Shown here in pieces: positions 41,664 to 48,848 of a stretch of 64,000 nt of DNA. Origin of the DNA: Prochlorococcus sp. AG-347-J19 (lineage in GTDB: Bacteria; Cyanobacteriota; Cyanobacteriia; PCC-6307; Cyanobiaceae); NCBI GenBank assembly GCA_003279015.1, contig QCBV01000005.1:62001-126000 (forward strand). The letters are read 5' to 3'. Every line of letters starts with the position of its first letter. Position 1 is the stretch's first letter. The position numbers were made by a program, and so were the translations under genes. The notes under the pieces are model-generated. The model was given only the letters and a program-made list of their open reading frames with translations, did not search any database and had not been told where the DNA came from.

Positions 41664-42881
41664 TTAATCACATTTTGGCGCATTTTGTTCAATCCATTGC
41701 TTTGCTTTATAAATAGCTTCATTTAAATTATTCAATCTTTTGTATGCAAGCTCTTTAGAAAGATACTGTAAAAGCTCTCCCAAGATAGGTCCATCCTTGA
41801 TTTCCAAATTTTTTTTAATTACATCACCATTAACTAAGTTTGCGGGATGAAATAATTTATCATCGTTGTCACGCCATCTATGAAGCCAATCTAATTGTAA
41901 GTTTTGAGGTAAATAAAAAATAAAAGATGGCAGAAACATTTCTAATTCTTGATGTAATTTAAATCTGTCAAATTCATTTAACTGAGAGATATTTTTGTTT
42001 TTCAAGAAAAGGTGCCATTTTCGCAATAACTTAATTTTTGCAATATCAGCTTTACTAAATTTCAGTTTCTCTAAAGTTACAATATCTAAAATTTGAGCAA
42101 TAAAAAATGATGGTAAATATTTTTCTTTTTCTTCCAGATAAAGTACTCCATAATTAATTTTCTCTAAATCCAAAAAAAAAGAATCTTCAAATAAATTTTC
42201 AGTATCAAATATATTTAATTTTTTTATCAACAATACTGCATCAAGAGCATTTGCTCCATTTACTATTTTCTGTATTTCATAAGTAATTCTCTCTTTTGCA
42301 ACAAGATATAAGTTCCCTTTATTTTTTTTTATAAAATCAGCTAATTTTAAATCAATTTTAAAATTCAATTCTGAAACAAATCGAAAACATCTTAAAATTC
42401 GTAAAGGATCATTTAATAAATTGTTTTCAGAATGAGTTCTAAGCAAAGAAATCTCAAGATCTTTAAGACCATTTAATGGATCAAACAACCTCTTATTATC
42501 AAATAAAAAAGCAATTGAATTAATCGAAAAGTCTCTAGAACATAAATCTCCTTCTATGGAAGATGAAACTTGATTAGCAATATCAATATAAATATTATTA
42601 AGAATAATTCTTACTACTTCTCTTTTTTTATCTAAAATTATAAATTTTAATCCAATATTATCTGCAATCTTTTTACCAATTTCAATTGCATTTAAAGGCA
42701 CTACAATATCAACATCTAACTTTTCAGTTTTTCTTCCCAAAATAATATCTCTTATATAACCACCAACCAAAAATGATCCTTTAGGTAAAAAACCTAAGAT
42801 TAAATCCAAATTATGAAATTTTATACTTGTTTCTAATTCATCAATTATTAGTGTATGATTTGTGTGAAAGCTATTTTTCAT
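41664..42881 (-). CDS. CCA-adding/poly(A) polymerase-type tRNA nucleotidyltransferase
   Basis: Class II nucleotidyltransferase of 405 residues. The head domain has 'LVGGYIRDIILGRKTEKLDVDIV' in 38-60, including the GGxxRD loop and catalytic Asp56 and Asp58. 'CSRDFSINSIAF' is the RxDFxxNxxA-like motif, and 'DPLRILRCFRF' continues the neck. No HD domain is evident. It may add CCA, or only C or A if another enzyme shares the task; tRNA-Asn in this window does not encode CCA. The start is back-to-back with ycf34. Confidence 0.88.
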   Translation of the reverse strand: MKNSFHTNHTLIIDELETSIKFHNLDLILGFLPKGSFLVGGYIRDIILGRKTEKLDVDIVVPLNAIEIGKKIADNIGLKFIILDKKREVVRIILNNIYIDIANQVSSSIEGDLCSRDFSINSIAFLFDNKRLFDPLNGLKDLEISLLRTHSENNLLNDPLRILRCFRFVSELNFKIDLKLADFIKKNKGNLYLVAKERITYEIQKIVNGANALDAVLLIKKLNIFDTENLFEDSFFLDLEKINYGVLYLEEKEKYLPSFFIAQILDIVTLEKLKFSKADIAKIKLLRKWHLFLKNKNISQLNEFDRFKLHQELEMFLPSFIFYLPQNLQLDWLHRWRDNDDKLFHPANLVNGDVIKKNLEIKDGPILGELLQYLSKELAYKRLNNLNEAIYKAKQWIEQNAPKCD

Positions 42882-42895
42882 ATTATTTATTTATT

Positions 42896-43147
42896 ATGTG
42901 CATTTGCATCAACTGTAAATGGGTTGATAGATGTATCACATATCATGATGTTGAGAATAATCATGGTGTTGATCATATTTGTGATCTACCTGATTTTAAA
43001 GCAAAAAAACCATTCATTCATGTCAATATAGTTAAAGATAATAATGGTGATTATAAAACTGATTGGGATGTTCAATCTTGTGAGAGTTTTGAAAATGAAT
43101 TTGGTAAGTGGTCTAAGTTTAATCCAGGTAAGGAACTACCTGTTTAA
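42896..43147 (+). CDS. ycf34: Ycf34 family protein (Fe-S binding, photosynthesis-linked)
   Basis: An 83-residue protein beginning 'MCICINCKWVDRCITYHDVE'. Cysteines at 2, 4, 7 and 13 form the Ycf34 signature. The Synechocystis homologue is reported to bind an Fe-S cluster and to affect photosynthetic electron flow. A longer open frame upstream (from 42827) overlaps the start of the divergent cca gene and is not part of the family. The last 44 codons, the stop and the spacer are tandemly duplicated just downstream, so a second copy of the C-terminal half follows the gene. Confidence 0.9.
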   Translation: MCICINCKWVDRCITYHDVENNHGVDHICDLPDFKAKKPFIHVNIVKDNNGDYKTDWDVQSCESFENEFGKWSKFNPGKELPV

Positions 43148-43329
43148 AGGTAACAGATGACAAATAAACTATTCATTCATGTCAATATAGTTAAAGATAA
43201 TAATGGTGATTATAAAACTGATTGGGATGTTCAATCTTGTGAGAGTTTTGAAAATGAATTTGGTAAGTGGTCTAAGTTTAATCCAGGTAAGGAACTACCT
43301 GTTTAAAGGTAACAGATGACAAATAAACT
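43012..43329 (+). repeat. Exact 159-bp tandem duplication across the ycf34-tsaB junction
   Basis: Unit 1 is 43012-43170 and unit 2 is 43171-43329, with no mismatch that I can find by eye. Each unit holds the last 44 codons of ycf34, its stop, the AAAGG-containing spacer and the first bases of tsaB. The unit length is 53 codons, so frame is kept. The sequence just before unit 1 (CAAAAAAACC) resembles the end of each unit (CAAATAAACT), which suggests slippage between near-identical short repeats. The identity implies a recent event or, less likely, an assembly error. Confidence 0.97.
43157..43306 (+). CDS. Chimeric 49-residue ORF: TsaB start fused to the Ycf34 C-terminal half
   Basis: The tandem duplication creates a complete small ORF. 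Its first five residues (MTNKL) are the start of TsaB, and the next 44 ('FIHVNIVKDNNGDYKTDWD' to 'PGKELPV') equal the C-terminal half of Ycf34. It carries the same AAAGG Shine-Dalgarno-like element six bases before ATG that serves tsaB, because that was copied too. The Ycf34 cysteine motif is missing, so the product cannot bind a cluster in the usual way, though Cys28 remains. Expression is inferred, and it may be a transient by-product. Confidence 0.6.
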   Translation: MTNKLFIHVNIVKDNNGDYKTDWDVQSCESFENEFGKWSKFNPGKELPV

Positions 43330-43969
43330 AAATTACGAAGAAAATTACTCTACATTAGTGATTCATAGCACAGATAATTCTTTTGGCTTTGGGTATAGAA
43401 AAAACAATGACCTAGAATCTGATGAATTATTTATCAAGAAATTTGATAATGACCTTTGCAACAACTTAATCAATGATCTTAACAAATTCATTTCCAAAGA
43501 AAATTTACAAAAAATAAATAAGTTATCTGTCAGCATAGGACCAGCAAATTTTAATGCTTCACGACTAATTGTAGTTTTAGCAAGAACTATCTCACAACAA
43601 ATAAATTGCCCTTTAGACAGTTTTAGTTCATTTGAAATAATGGCAAAAAGAATTGCATCAAAAAATAATATCTTAAAAAACAAAAAATCATTCTGGATTT
43701 TCAAAAATTTAAAACGTAAGGGTTTTATTGCAGGTAAATATGAAATTTGTGGTAACGAAAAAAATATCTCGGATCTAATCATTCGAGAAACAATTTTACC
43801 AAAAGTTGTCAAAGAACTTGATACTAAAGAACTTTCTTTTGAAGCTACTTATGATGATAAAAAAGATTTGAAAGAACTATTAGATTTATCAAATAAAAAT
43901 TTATTAAATTCAAATATAGATACGTGGAGAAAAGTTTTGCCTCTTTACCCTATTTCTCCAATTAACTAA
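43316..43969 (+). CDS. tsaB: tRNA threonylcarbamoyladenosine protein TsaB-like
   Basis: A 217-residue member of the TsaB/YeaZ group, the inactive partner of TsaD in t6A modification of tRNA. It shows the family layout 'STLVIHSTDNSFGFGYRK' at 12-29 and the dimer helix 'LSVSIGPANFNASRLIVVLA'. The usual GPGSFTGLR motif is altered to 'GPANFNASR', and the C-terminal half is diverged, as in other Prochlorococcus proteins of this kind. The start ATG at 43316 is preceded by AAAGG. The 5' end marks the end of the 159-bp duplication. Confidence 0.8.
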   Translation: MTNKLNYEENYSTLVIHSTDNSFGFGYRKNNDLESDELFIKKFDNDLCNNLINDLNKFISKENLQKINKLSVSIGPANFNASRLIVVLARTISQQINCPLDSFSSFEIMAKRIASKNNILKNKKSFWIFKNLKRKGFIAGKYEICGNEKNISDLIIRETILPKVVKELDTKELSFEATYDDKKDLKELLDLSNKNLLNSNIDTWRKVLPLYPISPIN

Positions 43970-43973
43970 ATAT

Positions 43974-44594
43974 TCATCCAATCAAATTATTAATTTTATC
44001 TTGAAGGTGCATTGTTACAGAATTCAGGTCATGTCTTGATGAACTTTGTGGAGGTTGAACAGGTTTCCCCACTTTAATAACTATTTTTGAAAACAAAGGA
44101 ATAAAGCATCTAAATCTTATTAGTTTATGTGAATTAACTATTGCAACAGGCAATAATAATTTTTGATTTTTAAAGGCTAATAATGCTGCACCTTGTTTGG
44201 GCTTATTCACTCGACCATTTTTTTGACGAGTGCCATCAATAAAAATTCCAATACACTTATCATCTGATAATTTCTTACATGCTGTTTTAATTGTGTTTTT
44301 ATCAGCAATTCCTCTTTTTACAGGATACGCTCCACAAGCCTTAATAATAAAGCCGAGTACAGGGATTCTAAAAAGCTCTGCCTTGGCCATAAAAGATATA
44401 TTACGTCCAAGGGCATGTCCTAATAAAGGAGGATCAAGTAAAGAACCATGATTAGAAACCATGATAAAGGAATCTTTTTGCGGAATATTGTATCTTCCTA
44501 TTAAATGACCTTTAAATACAAATTTATAAATAGGAAATACAAAAAGCTTGCTAACTAATTCATAGATTAATTTTTGAATAGTATGATTTTTCAT
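43974..44594 (-). CDS. plsC: 1-Acyl-sn-glycerol-3-phosphate acyltransferase
   Basis: Membrane-associated acyltransferase (206 residues) that makes phosphatidic acid. The catalytic HX4D motif is 'NHGSLLDPPLLG' near 48-59, 'GAYPVKRG' lies near 88-95, and the FxxGTR-like motif is 'FIDGTRQKNG' near 118-127. It is the last gene of the run rpaB-plsX-fabH-fabD-plsC, five bases after fabD, and is convergent with tsaB. Confidence 0.92.
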   Translation of the reverse strand: MKNHTIQKLIYELVSKLFVFPIYKFVFKGHLIGRYNIPQKDSFIMVSNHGSLLDPPLLGHALGRNISFMAKAELFRIPVLGFIIKACGAYPVKRGIADKNTIKTACKKLSDDKCIGIFIDGTRQKNGRVNKPKQGAALLAFKNQKLLLPVAIVNSHKLIRFRCFIPLFSKIVIKVGKPVQPPQSSSRHDLNSVTMHLQDKINNLIG

Positions 44595-44599
44595 ACAAA

Positions 44600-45496
44600 T
44601 TAATAAGATATTTGATCAGAAGATGAAACTTGAGAAATTTTTACATCTTTAAGATGTCTTTTCCCTAAACCGCTTAGTACATTAGAAGGGCCAATTTCGA
44701 CAATATGAAGATCACTATCTTTTGCCATTAAATCCATAGTTTCTCGCCACCTCACTCCATTGCACATTTGCTTTTCTAATCTAATTTTAAGCTCTTTTGG
44801 ATCGCTACAAAGTGAAGGTTCATAATTACTTATTACAGGGAAAGAGGGATTATTAAATTTAATTTTTTTTAAATAATCACAAAATTTTGATGAAGGTTCA
44901 TTCATAAATGGCGAATGAAATGCTCCTGAAACATTTAATTTCAAGAATCTTTTACAAGCAATTTCTCTCGATAAATTATCTAAGGCTTCAGCAGATCCTG
45001 ATAAGACAACTTGGGAAGAGCTATTGTCATTAGCAATGACAATATCATCAGTTTTTTGCACTAATAAATCAAGTTGATTTCTATCAAAACCAATCACTGC
45101 TGCCATAGATCCTTTCCCAGCATTGACCATTAATTGAGACCTTTCTTTTATAAGAGAAACACAATCTTCGAATGAAAAAACATCCGAACAATATAGTGCA
45201 GTGATTTCTCCAAGACTATGTCCCGCAACATAAGTTGGTTTAAACCCATTTTCCTTTAATGCATCTAATAAAATTGATTCAACTAAAAAAAGACAAATTT
45301 GTGTATTTCTTGTGTTATTCAAATCAAGAAGAGGATTTGTTGGTTCAGTATTTAATTCACAAATTTCAAATAAATTTCTCTCAAATATCTCAGAAGCATA
45401 ACTAAACCTCTCTTTTGTGATCGGCAGATTTTCAATTTGTTTTGCCATTCCAATTTTTTGCGAACCCTGTCCAGGGAATACCCATGCAACTGTCAT
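44600..45496 (-). CDS. fabD: Malonyl-CoA:ACP transacylase
   Basis: Loads malonate onto ACP for fatty-acid synthesis. The 298 residues begin 'VAWVFPGQGSQKIGMA', with the oxyanion Gln of 'GQGSQ'. The nucleophile is Ser94 in 'AGHSLGEITA', and the catalytic His lies in 'SGAFHSPFM'. Other blocks are 'RSQLMVNAGKGSMAAVIG' and 'VSNYEPSLCSD'. It follows fabH by 18 bases in the lipid operon. Confidence 0.96.
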   Translation of the reverse strand: MTVAWVFPGQGSQKIGMAKQIENLPITKERFSYASEIFERNLFEICELNTEPTNPLLDLNNTRNTQICLFLVESILLDALKENGFKPTYVAGHSLGEITALYCSDVFSFEDCVSLIKERSQLMVNAGKGSMAAVIGFDRNQLDLLVQKTDDIVIANDNSSSQVVLSGSAEALDNLSREIACKRFLKLNVSGAFHSPFMNEPSSKFCDYLKKIKFNNPSFPVISNYEPSLCSDPKELKIRLEKQMCNGVRWRETMDLMAKDSDLHIVEIGPSNVLSGLGKRHLKDVKISQVSSSDQISY

Positions 45497-45514
45497 AATG
45501 TTCCTATTTTGTTT

Positions 45515-46522
45515 TTAACCCCATTTAATTAGGGCTGCTCCCCAACTTAGCCCAGCACCGAAACCACTTGTAGCAATAATATCATTTTGTTTAATTCTAT
45601 AATCTCTTACAGCCTCATCCATCATTAATGGAATTGTTGCTGCTGACGTATTGCCATATTTTTCTAAATTGCTAAGAATCTTTTCTTTGGGAATTTTTAA
45701 CCTTTCTCCTACAGAATCCAATATTCTTTGATTAGCTTGATGCAACAGGAGCCAATCAACTTGATCAGAATCATATTTCATTTTTTTCAACAACTTTTGA
45801 AGAATTAGGGGGACTTCTTTAACTGCGAATTTATAAACTTCCTGACCATTCATCTGAATTGGAGAAAAACCTCCACTTAAAAAGTCAATTTCATCCACTA
45901 TTGAATCCTTATTATTTTTTGATGGAAGATTAAGAAAAGAACCCCTCCCCCCATCAGTTCTCATATCAAAACCTATAAAATTATCAAATTCATTTGTGGC
46001 TTCAATTGCTAATGCACCGGCACCATCTCCAAAGAGAATACAACTTCTTCTATCATTCCAATCAACAAAACTTGATAATTGATCCGCTCCAATAACAATA
46101 GCCCTTTTAAAACTGCCCCCTTTTAAAAATTGTGAGGCTGTTATTAAGGCAAATAAAAAGCCACTACAAGCTGCAGTTAAATCGAAAGCTACAGCATTAG
46201 CTGCCCCTAATTTAGCTTGAATGGATGGTGCTGATCCAAATAAATCATGCGGAGTAGAAGTAGCTAAAACAATCAAATCAATCGTTTTAATATCCCAATT
46301 AGCCATTTCTATAGCAGTTAGAGCAGCCTCATAACCCATCTCAGTAACATTATCTTTTACGCTCGAGATTCTTCTCTCAGAAATACCAGTTCTAGATTGT
46401 ATCCATTCATTGCTTGTATCAACCTTTTTACTAATTTTTTGATTGGTTAAGATTTGATCAGGTACATAACTTCCACTTCCCTTGAATGACACTCCAATCT
46501 GATTAAAATTTATTCCTTCCAA
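45515..46522 (-). CDS. fabH: 3-Oxoacyl-ACP synthase III
   Basis: Starts each fatty-acid chain by condensing acetyl-CoA with malonyl-ACP. The 335 residues contain nucleophile Cys119 in 'LTAACSGFLFAL', the His in 'LLLHQANQRI' and the Asn in 'YGNTSAATIP', so the Cys-His-Asn triad is complete. The N-terminus 'VSFKGSGSYVPDQILTNQKI' is usual. It lies between plsX and fabD. Confidence 0.97.
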   Translation of the reverse strand: MEGINFNQIGVSFKGSGSYVPDQILTNQKISKKVDTSNEWIQSRTGISERRISSVKDNVTEMGYEAALTAIEMANWDIKTIDLIVLATSTPHDLFGSAPSIQAKLGAANAVAFDLTAACSGFLFALITASQFLKGGSFKRAIVIGADQLSSFVDWNDRRSCILFGDGAGALAIEATNEFDNFIGFDMRTDGGRGSFLNLPSKNNKDSIVDEIDFLSGGFSPIQMNGQEVYKFAVKEVPLILQKLLKKMKYDSDQVDWLLLHQANQRILDSVGERLKIPKEKILSNLEKYGNTSAATIPLMMDEAVRDYRIKQNDIIATSGFGAGLSWGAALIKWG

Positions 46523-46575
46523 AAGAATTTTTTAGTTACTTATATTAGTCAAACATAAATTTGACTCAATATGTT

Positions 46576-47994
46576 TTATGAATTTAAAACTTGAAGCTTT
46601 TGCAGTTGATTTAAATTGTCCATAACACCATGATTCACTGCAGAGTGGGCCAAGCGAAGGGCACTAACTACTGATAAAGATTTGCTACTTCCATGACCAA
46701 TAACGCAAATACCATTGACCCCAAGTAATAAAGCTCCTCCATGTTCGGCATGATCTAACCTTTTCTTGATTCTGAGTAGATTACTTCTTAAAAAAGCTGA
46801 GCCAACTTTCCCCCGCCTTCCACGTGGCAGCTCAGATCTCAAAATATCTAATAAAACTCCTCCCACAGATTCAAGAAATTTCAATAATATATTTCCAGTA
46901 AATCCATCACAGACTACTACATCGAAGCTACCTGATAATACATCTCGCCCTTCACAATTACCTCCAAAATCAAAACTTTTTTCAGAAGATAATAATTCAA
47001 ATGTTTTTAGGGATAAATCATTACCTTTGCATTCTTCTTCTCCAATATTTAAAAGGCCTATTCTTGGTTTTTTTACTTGTAAAACATCTTTTGCATAAAT
47101 GTTACCCAGAAGAGCAAATTGATGCAGATAAGATGGCTTACAATCAGTGTTTGCACCAACATCTAAAACTAATACAGGGCGAGTTTGATCCCTTGTTGGA
47201 AATAATGCTCCTATAGCTGGTCTATCAATCCCTTTCAACCTTCCAATTCTAAATATGGCAGAAGCCATCATGGCACCTGAATTACCAGCTGAGTAAACAG
47301 CTTCAGCTTTTTTATTTCTTACTAAGTCCATTGCAACATTTATACTTGCATTTTTCCTTTTTCTGACTGCAGTAGCTTCTTCATTCATCCCAATAGGCTC
47401 TCCACTATCAATTAATTCAAGACGATTATTATTAATTTCATTTTCTAATAATTCTGCTAAACCAGTTTTTTCTGCTGCATCTTTAACTTTTTCAATTTTG
47501 CCGACAAACTTTATATTTATTGGGAATCTACTTATTGCTTCGAGGCAACCTTCTAGAATTGGACCAGGAGCATAATCTCCACCCATACCATCAACTGCGA
47601 TCCAAATTCTTTTAGATTGACTGTCTTCGACCTTATCTAAAATATTATCGCTATTTTGTAATCTTTTTAATGGGTCAAAAACTAATGGCTGTAATGTATT
47701 TTTTGCTATTGAGCTAGCATTTGAAACAACACTGCTGGCAGTATTCACAACAGATTCAGCGCTTGAAAATACATTACCTGCAACATTACCTGCAACATTA
47801 CTAGCAACATTACTAGCAGTGGTCACAACAGAACCAGCACCAGAAACTACATTACCCGCAACATTACTAGCGGTTGCCGCAGAACTAGCAGCAGTATCTA
47901 CTATGGAAGTGACAGCCGAATTTCTTTTGTACCAAATAACTAATCTTCTAATAGCTCTGGACTTGTTAATTTTTTGCGCTGTTTCTTTCCCCAT
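46576..47994 (-). CDS. plsX: Phosphate acyltransferase PlsX with a repetitive N-terminal extension
   Basis: PlsX converts acyl-ACP to acyl-phosphate for phospholipid synthesis. The catalytic core starts near 129 ('RIWIAVDGMGGDYAPGPILE') and continues through 'YSAGNSGAMMASAIFRIG', 'LVLDVGANTDCKP' and 'VVCDGFTGNILLKF'. At 472 residues the protein is about 130 longer than typical PlsX. The extra part has a basic start (1-25) and then a nearly uncharged V/A/S/N/G/T stretch (26-99) in which valines recur every 3-4 and 7 residues. This could form an amphipathic helix on a membrane, though that is my inference. The ATG directly abuts the rpaB stop. Confidence 0.95.
   Translation of the reverse strand: MGKETAQKINKSRAIRRLVIWYKRNSAVTSIVDTAASSAATASNVAGNVVSGAGSVVTTASNVASNVAGNVAGNVFSSAESVVNTASSVVSNASSIAKNTLQPLVFDPLKRLQNSDNILDKVEDSQSKRIWIAVDGMGGDYAPGPILEGCLEAISRFPINIKFVGKIEKVKDAAEKTGLAELLENEINNNRLELIDSGEPIGMNEEATAVRKRKNASINVAMDLVRNKKAEAVYSAGNSGAMMASAIFRIGRLKGIDRPAIGALFPTRDQTRPVLVLDVGANTDCKPSYLHQFALLGNIYAKDVLQVKKPRIGLLNIGEEECKGNDLSLKTFELLSSEKSFDFGGNCEGRDVLSGSFDVVVCDGFTGNILLKFLESVGGVLLDILRSELPRGRRGKVGSAFLRSNLLRIKKRLDHAEHGGALLLGVNGICVIGHGSSKSLSVVSALRLAHSAVNHGVMDNLNQLQKLQVLNS
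47771..47872 (-). repeat. 12-bp minisatellite encoding NVAG/NVAS repeats in plsX
   Basis: Four tandem 12-mers occupy 47771-47818 on the plus strand (ACATTACCTGCA twice, then ACATTACTAGCA twice). Two more related 12-mers lie at 47849-47860 (ACATTACCCGCA) and 47861-47872 (ACATTACTAGCG). On the coding strand they give units of the type A-[SG]-N-V, residues 60-75 and 42-49 of PlsX. The unit keeps the reading frame, so copy number can vary without breaking the enzyme. Confidence 0.9.
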
Positions 47995-48741
47995 TTATTT
48001 ACCATCAAAAGGAGCAATATCAACAATCCGTTGAAAAAGATATCCTGTACCCCTTGCTGTCAAAATTAATTCAGGATTTGCTGGATCAGCCTCAAGTTTT
48101 GATCTTAATCTTGATATATGAACATCTACGACTCTCGTGTCTACATGTCTCTCGGGGGTATATCCCCAAACTTCTTTCAAGATCTCTCCTCTACTAAATG
48201 GCTCTCCTGACCTACTTACCAAAAGCTCTAAGAGACTAAATTCCATTCCAGTTAATCTTATTCTCTCATCGCTTTTAAAAACTTGTCTTCGATTTGTATC
48301 AATTTTTATATCCGTTACCAAAATTAATCCTGAATTAGGCATTCCAGGCATTTGTTCTTTGTCGATTCTTCTAAGAACACACCTAATTCTAGCTTCTAAT
48401 TCCTTTGGGCTGAATGGTTTTACTACATAATCATCAGCCCCTAATTCTAAACCTGTTATCCTATCTGCGACATCTCCTAATGCAGTTAACATAACAATTG
48501 GGACATCAGAATCTTTCCTTAATTCTTGACAAACTCCATAACCATCTAGCTTTGGCATCATGACGTCAAGCACTACCAAATCAGGTTCATAATCCTTAAA
48601 TAACTTTAGTGCTTCTTTACCATCACTTGCAGTTACAACTTTGTAGCCAATCATGGAGAGACGTGTCTCCAGAATTCTTCTAATACTTGCCTCGTCATCT
48701 GCGACCAGTATAGTTTCTTTAGTTTGACTAGATAGAGCCAT
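47995..48741 (-). CDS. rpaB: OmpR-type response regulator RpaB (Ycf27)
   Basis: Central regulator of high-light and photosystem genes in cyanobacteria, binding HLR1 sites. The receiver has Asp15/Asp16, phosphoacceptor Asp59 in 'LVVLDVMMPKLDGYG', Thr86 and Lys108. The winged-helix domain reads 'RLTGMEFSLLELLVSRSGEP' and 'HVDTRVVDVHISRLRSKLE'. 'RRILETRLSMIGY' and 'ALGDVADRITGLELGADDYV' are characteristic of RpaB. It is the first gene of a minus-strand unit that continues without a gap into plsX. It is divergent from radA. Confidence 0.93.
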   Translation of the reverse strand: MALSSQTKETILVADDEASIRRILETRLSMIGYKVVTASDGKEALKLFKDYEPDLVVLDVMMPKLDGYGVCQELRKDSDVPIVMLTALGDVADRITGLELGADDYVVKPFSPKELEARIRCVLRRIDKEQMPGMPNSGLILVTDIKIDTNRRQVFKSDERIRLTGMEFSLLELLVSRSGEPFSRGEILKEVWGYTPERHVDTRVVDVHISRLRSKLEADPANPELILTARGTGYLFQRIVDIAPFDGK

Positions 48742-48848
48742 TTGTTTCTATTAGCTAATCAGTAAGAGAATTTATTATTAACCTAATCTAACTTGTAGAG
48801 GGGCAATATCCCAAACATTCTAGTTCCATTACTTCATTCAGAAACTTA

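Noticed and set aside
42827-42895. 23-codon N-terminal extension of ycf34 in the open frame
   Set aside because: It overlaps the start of the divergent cca gene, and the Ycf34 family begins exactly at MCICxNC; the ATG at 42896 is the better start.
43363-43812. 149-codon minus-strand open frame opposite tsaB
   Set aside because: It lies opposite most of tsaB, whose family motifs and start site are convincing; no family features were seen.
46766-47216. Overlapping plus-strand open frames opposite plsX
   Set aside because: They lie wholly inside plsX on the other strand, have no domain-like sequence, and are expected by chance.
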